Origin: Strobilurus pachycystidiatus
Taxonomy: Eukaryota > Basidiomycota > Agaricomycetes > Agaricales > Physalacriaceae
Assembly: GCA_019915135.1 (NCBI GenBank)
Contig: JAHLMK010000003.1
Location: forward strand, 1,426,001 to 1,490,000
Length of the DNA: 64,000 nt
Direction: 5' to 3'
A program made the translations under genes and the position numbers. Under the pieces are notes generated by a model. That model ran no database searches. It was not told the origin of the DNA and saw only the letters and a program-made list of their open reading frames with translations. Below are positions 57,161 to 64,000 of the stretch, one piece after another. The stretch's first letter is position 1; each line of letters opens with the position of its first letter.

Positions 57161-59091
57161 ATGCTCTCTCTGGCGTCGTCGTCGTACAAGGTGGCACAGT
57201 CGGTCCAATGCAGGCGAGGACAGGCCTTCAAGGCGTTTTACGCTGTAAGCACCCATCGATTGCTTGTGGACGCAGCGCGCTAAATGTCCATCTCAGACGA
57301 TTCGTAGCCTGAGGCAGCCACCGCCCATCGAAAATGATGATACACTACCGTCTGAGAACGTATGCTCTGCCATATGCCTGGCCCACTGAAAATTTCTGAT
57401 TAAATCCACCACAGGACTTCATTGTGTCTATTCTACGTGCCAACCCTTCCGTCCGGGACACGCGCGGATATCTGGCGTCGTTTGGACCCCGCCCACAGGC
57501 TCCCAAGCCAGAAGCACAAAAATCACTAGAATACCCAGTCCCTGCCGCTCCCGACATAAAGCAGACAGATACGGCCGATACGGCCGTCGCACCGCAGGCT
57601 GCTACCCAAATCATCGAATCTATTCTTGACCCTGTCACCCGCCGGACTGCTCTAGTCAAGGTGCAAGGACCTTTCACAGACGTTCAGCTCGAGAGCATCG
57701 CTCGGGGAATGGTCTACCTCGAGAAACTTGGACTTGTCAGTGTCATGGTCGTCGAGGTAGACGATTCTCAGAGCCGTCGCGATGAGCGCGCTGCCATCGT
57801 CGAAGAGGTGATGCGGGTCGTCTCCTCATTGGAGCGACAGGGCTCTCGTGCTCGCCCCGTGCTTGGAGCCGTAGCCAGACTTGGACCAGGCGTGGAGGAG
57901 TCCGAACACAAGCACGACTTCCCACCCCCAGAAGCACACACGATACCCTCTGACCTCACTCCAATCCGATCTGCGCTTCGCGCTGGAGAGATCCCCGTAA
58001 TACCCCCGTTCGCTCTGGATTCTTTCTGCCGTTCTGTTCGCGTCGACGCCAACGACGTGATTGCCGCGTTGGCGCGCGGTATGGCGGACGCTGCTGTGCA
58101 AGACGCCGCCGCCGGACAACACAACGATGTCGATCTCATGCCCCTTCGTCTCATGGTCATCAATAGGGAAGGCGGAATTCCCTCGTACGCGCGCGCCGGA
58201 CTCCCACATCTTCTCGTGAACATGTCGTCAGAATACGAACATATCACAGAGACTTTCCGCGGTCCTTGGCGCCATTCGCATCCCACGGCACTAGCCAACC
58301 TCACGTTGGCGCGGAAGTGTCTGGAGTATATGCCTCCGTCCTCTTCGGCAGTTATGGTCTCCCACCGCTCCCCCAGTTCTCTCATCGCCAACCTCATCAC
58401 CAACAAACCCGCCGTCAGCTCCAGTCTTCCCCACGCACTCTTGCAAGGGAATCGCAAGCTCACCCCACACACTCCCACAATCTTGCGACGCGGACTTCCT
58501 ATGCGTGTTGTTCGGTCCCTTGACGAAATCGATCAGAACAAGATGACCCATCTTCTCGAGAAATCATTTGTTCGCGATCTTGATGAACAAGCGTTCTACA
58601 AGCGCTTGGAGAATACAATGGACTTCGCCATAGTCGCCGGTGATTATGCTGGCGCCGCCATAGTGACCAACGAGCCATCGCCTCAGTCTCCGAACCCCAT
58701 TTCCTACCTCGACAAGTTTGCCGTGCTTCCCAGTCATCAGGGTGATGGGACGGTCGACTTCTTGTGGGTCGCGTTGCATGATGAGTCGTACGGGCTTGGG
58801 CACCCGTTCTCTGTTAACCCCAACGGAGGGAAGGGTGGGCAGGGCGAGGGTCGTGACCTCGTGTGGCGCAGTCGTGCGAACAACCCAGTGAACAAATGGT
58901 ATTTCGAGCGGAGTACCGGACACGTTCGCATGGGATCGTGGGTTTTGTTTTGGTGCGACGCTGAAAAACACTTGAAAATCGAGCAGAGTCGCCGTGGGAT
59001 GGCAGGTCTGTCGTACGTCGAGGATTGGGAGAAGGGCCGCCTGTCATATTGGGCGGATGTCATCGAAAAAATACCGTCTGCGTGGAAGTGA
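57161..59091 (+). CDS. ARG2: N-acetylglutamate synthase, mitochondrial
   Basis: It catalyses the first step of arginine synthesis, acetyl-CoA + glutamate to N-acetylglutamate, in the mitochondrion. Three exons (introns 57245-57296 and 57360-57414) give 607 residues. The N-terminus (MLSLASSSYKVAQSVQCRRG) is a likely mitochondrial presequence. DFIVSILRANPSVRDTRGYL and FGPRPQ mark the start of the kinase-like allosteric domain, with ALVKVQGPFTDVQLESIARG. The C-terminal NAT domain carries MDFAIVAGDYAGAAIVTNE, YLDKFAVLPSHQGDGTVDFL and ANNPVNKWYFERSTGHVRMG, matching fungal/animal NAGS acetyl-CoA-binding and glutamate-binding motifs. Length and order fit yeast Arg2. Feedback control by arginine is known for the family. 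Confidence 0.93.
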
Positions 59092-59253
59092 GGTCGGGGC
59101 GCTCTCTTCCAAAGAAACTCACGATATGTAACGTTCTCCTTCGGCTCTGGCATATAGATGTACTAGCGTGACTTCATTGTACAATACAACGGTAATGTGG
59201 AATTAGGTATCGCGGAGTGGTATGTGTGGTGAATGTATGTATGTATTGTATGG

Positions 59254-60954
59254 TCATTTTCGTGACTTGCCCTTGCCCTTCTTAGGCGGGGGACTCGGGG
59301 GACTAGAATTGCTGATAGAGTTCTCTTTCTGTAAACGGCTTGGACGTATGGTCTCCTTGAGAGGACCTGCCCGCTTCCAAGGTACATACTTGCCTCCATT
59401 GACAATGGCCTTCGTCACATCATTGACACCAGTAACGACGGTGTCTTTGAAGCCATGACATGTCCAATGGTCCATGTTCGATATGAGAAAGTGCACCTGC
59501 AATATGTCGGCCGGCTTGAACAAATCCCATTCGTGAAACCCAGCCGCGTCAGCGTCGAGGTCACCAGGAAAAGGAGCCGAGAGGATCTTTATTGCCTGAG
59601 AAGTGTCTCCATTAACGTCGTCAAGGCAGAGGGGAAGATGATTTGGATGCTTACGAACGAAGACTCTTTGTCAGTGAGCTTCTTGTACCAGTCGACGTGG
59701 GCTCGAACTGTACCATTGGACCATACCAGTCCAAAGACAGGTGCGTCAATCTCTAATGAGTGGAGGTGACGTATAGCGGCAGCGGTGGACATCCTATTTT
59801 GTCTAAAGGCGTCCTCCGACACAAGCATGCAGGGCTTTTTGTCTTCCCAGATGCTACTGACGAATTCGAATCCAGGAAGGCTGGGAAGCGTAGAGCACGG
59901 GGTGCCTTGATACGCGAAGGAAGAGCCTTTCACAGCACTTCCGGCCTTGCGCACAGCCTTGTGTCCTTTCAGGACATTGAAAGGCGAATTCTCAGATTTG
60001 CATAGTTCGCCGATGTGCGAACGTGGTAGTAAGATGACATTGTCTGGGATGACAGTCAGAGCCTTGAGGACGCGGATCTCGGCTGAGCAAAATTCAGAAC
60101 CCGCCATGGGTTGTGGAAGGGTAAGGGAGCATTGCGCGCTAGAACAGACTGAGTCTCGCTTGTTCGTACAACTCTTTGGAAACACTTACCGTTGCTCGCT
60201 ATTTGCAACCGCCGCCGTCCGGAAAAGATCACATCTGCGATAGAATCAGTCTCAGGCATCATACATGTCGGATACAGAAGGGATCGCTTACGCTTTGGCG
60301 AAGTCGGCCTCGGAATACTTTCCCTTGGCTTTCATCCTTCGAAGGTATTTCCACGCATCAAATACCCTGAAAGCTTCCTGGTACAGAACCTGCCACGATA
60401 CAGACAAGGGTTCGTCAGTGAAGAGATCAGGAGAAGCCTGGGAAGCATCTTTGAGGAATGTAAAGAAATCTTGTGAGCACTGGAGGTCTGCTATTTTCTT
60501 ATACTGTTCAGATGACTACAGAAGATGTCAACAGAGATCCGAATGCTACGAGCAGGCTCTATATACCTCGGAAAGCCAGGCGCGAGGGAGCTTTGCTTTG
60601 ACGTTGAAGACCAAATCCACGTCTTTCTTGTGATGGGACGGGATGTCAGAGTACACCGTCTGAAACATGTTCTGGCGCGAAGACCATGTTTCAAAATGCT
60701 TCGGATCGCGCGCTATTCTGAAAGAAGAAGCGTGTTCTAAAGGACTACTCTATGAAAGGTTATTGGTACTTACTGGGAAGCGGAGAGAGGTCGCGGCGCA
60801 GTAGGCCTGGTGGATTTCTTCTTGACGCTACGCGTCGAAGATGCGCAGGGAGAAGTGTTGCTATGAGAAATGTATCAATCAGTCACCCAATTTAGCTAAA
60901 CTCAGTGGCGCGCCACGCGGACGACGCGTAAAGGAGTACATACGCGCTGGACAT
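59254..60954 (-). CDS. unknown basidiomycete-type protein, 447 residues
   Basis: Seven exons (introns of 83, 56, 51, 57, 51 and 59 bases) give exactly 447 residues. The start is a small first exon encoding MSSA plus two bases, then NTSPCASSTRSVKKKSTRPT. The N-terminal half is helical (ARDPKHFETWSSRQNMFQTV, LYQEAFRVFDAWKYLRRMKA). The C-terminal half has a compact core: KGHKAVRKAGSAVKGSSFAY, GFEFVSSIWEDKKPCMLVSE and EIDAPVFGLVWSNGTVRAHV, then FKPADILQVHFLISNMDHWT. It ends in a basic, Pro-rich tail (PPKKGKGKSRK). The FEFVSSIWEDKKP block with E-D-K followed by a conserved-looking VFGLVWSNG strand is vaguely like the core of a PD-(D/E)xK nuclease, but this is only an impression. It is divergent to the ceramide glucosyltransferase gene. 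Confidence 0.75.
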
Positions 60955-61183
60955 CCTTGTGTATGCTCAGCTGGGTCAACAGAGGGTTTTGTGAGGTCGT
61001 TAGAGGTCGTAAGGTTTCGCGGTGGGTAATGGACGTGAAGGCGCAAGCGCTGGAATTTCCATTTTGGGAAGATGAACCATTTGCTTCCGCGGACCCTGAC
61101 TCTTGCGCGGCTGTGCCGGCCGTTGCTGCCGAAGTGCCCTTGAGGCTTGACGATCACCACATCACCCTCATGAGGCCATAACC
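60955..61183. promoter_or_regulatory. 229-bp divergent promoter, unknown protein / UGCG
   Basis: Between two outward-facing starts. The open frame of the minus strand continues upstream without an ATG, so it is treated as non-coding. Confidence 0.45.
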
Positions 61184-62684
61184 ATGAACGCGTCGCATCT
61201 CCAACTGAATGGTACTGCCCCGTACGCAGATGACGGCGGAGTCATTGCACTGAAGACCATTTTTTCTTACGTGGGGGTTATATGGTACCTCGTACTATGG
61301 GCCATTTCAATCATAGGGTGGCAGACAGCGTACGCTACTCCTCATTTTCGTGTCAAAGACATCTCCATCTGATAGCTCGTCAAGGCGTACGAGATATAGG
61401 ATACGACCTCGGTCACCACTAGCGGCTGCCTCGCCAAGCTCTGTGCCAGGGGTTTCTGTTCTTCGGCCGTTAAAGGGACTGGACACGAATCTCTTCGAAA
61501 ATCTGGAATCCACGTTCAATCAAGAGTATCCGAACTTCGAAATCATACTGTCAGTGGCAGAAGAGGATGATCAGGCCCTCCCAGTTGTTCGGGAACTCAT
61601 GTCCAAATACCCCCACGTCGATGCATCCATCATAATAGGTACATTATTATCACTTCCTGTCGACTATTCTGAAATTCTTGCAGGCGAGGAAGTAGTCGGC
61701 GTTAACCCAAAAGTCAACAATCTAGTACGGTCATTCCGGCAAGCTAAGAACGACATAGTCTGGATCCTGGATTCCAATGTCCTGGCTGCACCTGGCACCA
61801 TGGCGCGTTCGGTCGATTCATTACAAGGACATGACCGCGCTGGACGGAAAATTGCTTTGGTGCATCACGTCCCCTTCGCGTTTGTTACCGAATCACGCAT
61901 AGGCTCCAGGATCGACGAAGCCTTTCTCAACACAAACCACGCCAAGATGTATCTCGCCATCAACGCCCTTGCCGTCGATTCGTGCGTTGTTGGGAAATCC
62001 AATCTTTACCGGCGTTCAGATATAGAACAACTGAATGGTTCTCGAAAACCTTTGGCCAAGCAAACTCCGGAGGACACACCACCCACTGGACGAGGGCTCG
62101 CGGCATTCGGCCGTTTCATGGCAGAGGACAACATGATCGCGAGCGCTATGTGGCACGAGATGGACATGAGGCACGACTTGTCCTGCGATGTTGTCCGAAA
62201 CGTCGTGGGCAAGATGACCCTCAAGGACTACATCCTCAGACGCGCGCGGTGGATCCGTGTCAGGAAACATATGGTCCTCTCAGCCACGCTTCTAGAGCCG
62301 TTCACGGAGTGCATCGTCGTATCCGCAATTGGGGCGCTGAGTCTCAACTGTGTCTTGGGCATCCCAATTCTGCCTTTCCTCCTCTTCCATTATGTGGCGT
62401 GGTTATGGGTGGATCTGGACGTGTACGCGTCCCTCGCTGGCCATCCGCTTCCTGCATCCATCAGATGGCAGTTTTTGGGTGGATGGGTCGCGCGGGAAGT
62501 GTTGACTTTGCCCATCTTCTTGTACGCCGTTTTCGGAGGGGAGGTTATCTGGAGGGGTCAGAGATATCAGATGCTGCATAATGGGGAGGTGAGGCTTGCC
62601 TGGGAATCGACGCGACGGTATTGGTGGTCAAGGACGCGTGTTGGGTACAAGTCTCTGCCTGAAGAAGATACCGGCTCGGCTTGA
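61184..62684 (+). CDS. UGCG: ceramide glucosyltransferase
   Basis: It transfers glucose from UDP-glucose to ceramide to make glucosylceramide at the Golgi (GT21). Three exons (introns 61330-61375 and 61639-61683) give 469 residues. An N-terminal span (YVGVIWYLVLWAISIIGW) precedes VSVLRPLKGLDTNLFENLES. The GT21 motifs are D1 in ILSVAEEDDQALPVVRELM, D2 in IVWILDSNV, D3 in MAEDNMIASAMW and the (R/Q)xxRW motif in RRARWIRVRKHMVLS. The C-terminus has membrane segments (VLGIPILPFLLFHYVAWLWV, WVAREVLTLPIFLYAVFGG). All catalytic motifs are intact. Glucosylceramide is a major basidiomycete membrane lipid. Confidence 0.94.
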
Positions 62685-63866
62685 TCATCGTGCTCAACAA
62701 TATTGCGGGTTGGCAGTACTAGCTCGTCTTGGGATGAATCATGTCAGAATAATTCCTTGCGCAGTATCCAGGTCTTATCCATGGTACGCTCTTGTCAGAT
62801 ATCGAGATTCGAACTGAGCGGACTACAAACTGAGGCTGTACATTGCGTGGACTCTCGGCCTGAGTGGCGAGTATCTGTCAGCATCTCTGATGTCGGCTCA
62901 TGCATCTCCCCCGAAAACCGGTACACTCAACAGGAATGCGAACTTTTGCCAAAAGACAGGCCTCTTGGCGGGCACTTATAACCGGTGGCGGTACTTTGCA
63001 AGCATCAATTCTCTGGGAAATCGCTGGAAAACGGGTTCCACGGCGATCCAGCGCTGTTACTGAAAGAACTCATGCAGCACAGAGTGGATATAAGTATGGT
63101 TTTCAATGGTGTCGAGGTATTGACCGTGAATAAGCATAGTGCGAAACTTATTCAGCACAGGCATACTAGTCTTAGTACAAGTCCCCTTCTGATTCGTCAG
63201 GCTCGGGCCACAGCCGGTATGTGTGCGGTCTCGGGCGGAGCAGCTTTCGAGGGTTATTCGATGTAGCATACAGTGGGGGGGAACGTACTTCTGGTGTGAA
63301 AGTTTTGGAAATCTCAAGCGGCATTAGCCCGCTGTGAGTGGAAAGTAACTCCCGGGACAGACACATTCGTGATAGGCGCCCGCTGGAGTTTCCATACCGT
63401 GTATCCAATCGTGTTCATCGTCTCAATCATCGGCGATTCGAGGGCTGACTGTTGATCTCGGGGTGCGTAGTTACACTTGTGTGCGAACGTGCAGGGCGTC
63501 ATTTGGTTGCGGCCAATGCGCCTGAAAAGAGCGAGTACTAACTATGTACACAGCTGCGTATGTAAAAAGAGTCAGAGACAGTCACAGATTCCTGTCAGCA
63601 TACTGCGAAGGGCTGGCATAGACCCTGCGAGAAAGACGAGAAAGAGCTAGATGGGATCAGTCATCGTCGCCAGAAGAGGCAATTCTGCAGGGAGCCGGAG
63701 GAGCCGATGACTCCACGTGATTAGGCCTTCCTCGAAATTTGGACTTCCTTCTTTCTGAATCTTACGGACCTTACCATTATAGAACGACAGCCGACGCCCC
63801 TCTCGGCTTTGCCTACCGCCCTCTTTGCCATCGTGCGCCACGATGGCAAGCTCATTCTCGCCGCCG
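62685..63866. other. 1.2-kb intergenic region
   Basis: Between UGCG and the partial gene at the right edge, both on the plus strand. No supported gene; short frames on both strands have no domain. A perfect inverted repeat is at its right end. Confidence 0.5.
63825..63849. promoter_or_regulatory. perfect inverted repeat upstream of the last gene
   Basis: Arms TTGCCATCGTG and CACGATGGCAA (11 bases each) around a 3-base loop, ending 17 bases before the ATG at 63867. It could be a dimeric factor site or a hairpin in the 5' leader. Confidence 0.6.
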
Positions 63867-64000
63867 ATGAGCTCGCGGACGACGCCTGCCCTGTCGAATC
63901 TCTCGATATCAAACAACTCTAACACGATTGACCTCACGGGCGACGATGAGGAGAGATACGATTACCCGCGGGAGCTCAAAAGAATGCGCCTGGATCATAT
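63867..64000 (+). CDS. N-terminus of a protein with a SUMO-interacting motif (runs off right edge)
   Basis: An ATG at 63867 opens a frame to the window end: MSSRTTPALSNLSISNNS, then NTIDLTGDDEERYDYP and RELKRMRLDH. The TIDLTGDDE core followed by acidic residues is a classic SUMO-interacting motif, seen near the N-terminus of SUMO-targeted ligases, SNF2/RING proteins and DNA-repair factors. Only 44 residues are visible, so the family is unknown. Confidence 0.55.
   Translation, partial: MSSRTTPALSNLSISNNSNTIDLTGDDEERYDYPRELKRMRLDH

Noticed and set aside
62795..62816. Possible tRNA T-loop on the minus strand (GTTCGAATC)
   Set aside because: The flanking bases do not form a T stem, and no acceptor, D or anticodon arm could be drawn.

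Overview
The window is nuclear DNA of a filamentous fungus, most likely a mushroom-forming basidiomycete (Agaricomycetes, perhaps a polypore). The signs are very short GT-AG introns (mostly 45-60 bases, often many per gene), tightly packed genes on both strands, a basidiomycete-style F-box protein with an N-terminal coiled coil, a KDZ transposase with a CxC2 cysteine cluster, and single-copy eukaryotic housekeeping genes. Gene models were built by hand from splice signals and reading-frame continuity. For 17 models (the KDZ transposase, the small membrane protein, ALG1, CCCH, MDV1, WW, secreted, BTB, TRAPPC5, LYR, CHD, lipase, F-box, NAGS, the unknown protein at 59-61 kb, UGCG, and intronless PrpF) the exons sum to a whole number of codons.

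Layout. 0-10.4 kb is the accessory part: the acidic N-terminus of a minus-strand gene at the left edge, an unresolved gene with a long poly-glycine tract, a KDZ-superfamily transposase interrupted by one stop near its C-terminus, a decayed FHA-domain gene with two in-frame stops, a small membrane protein, and a 1.45-kb intergenic stretch with a cluster of GCGTGGCCACGC-type palindromes. 10.4-24.3 kb holds ALG1 (N-glycan mannosyltransferase), an F-box gene broken by two frameshifts, an intronless PrpF-family isomerase, a CCCH zinc-finger protein, the mitochondrial fission adaptor MDV1 and an OPT oligopeptide transporter. 24.4-37 kb holds a WW/coiled-coil protein, a secreted acidic protein, a BTB protein head-to-head with TRAPPC5, a LYR-motif mitochondrial protein and the exocyst subunit SEC8. 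37.6-49.4 kb holds a 1,769-residue PHD/chromodomain/SNF2 remodeller (CHD3/Mit1-like), a truncated KRE6-like membrane anchor, a poorly resolved gene and a GHSMGG lipase. 49.8-64 kb holds an unknown gene, the E2/E3 hybrid UBE2O head-to-head with an F-box protein, N-acetylglutamate synthase, an unknown 447-residue protein head-to-head with ceramide glucosyltransferase, and the start of a gene with a SUMO-interacting motif.

There is no metabolic cluster. The recurring themes are vesicle traffic (TRAPPC5, SEC8), ubiquitin (UBE2O plus an F-box protein sharing a 159-bp promoter), mitochondria (MDV1, LYR, NAGS) and glycoconjugates (ALG1, UGCG). Most unusual are the palindrome cluster, the KDZ copy with a single late stop, 7-nt and 9-nt microexons in the BTB and CHD genes, and the KRE6-like anchor without its catalytic domain. 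No rRNA, tRNA or CRISPR was recognised.
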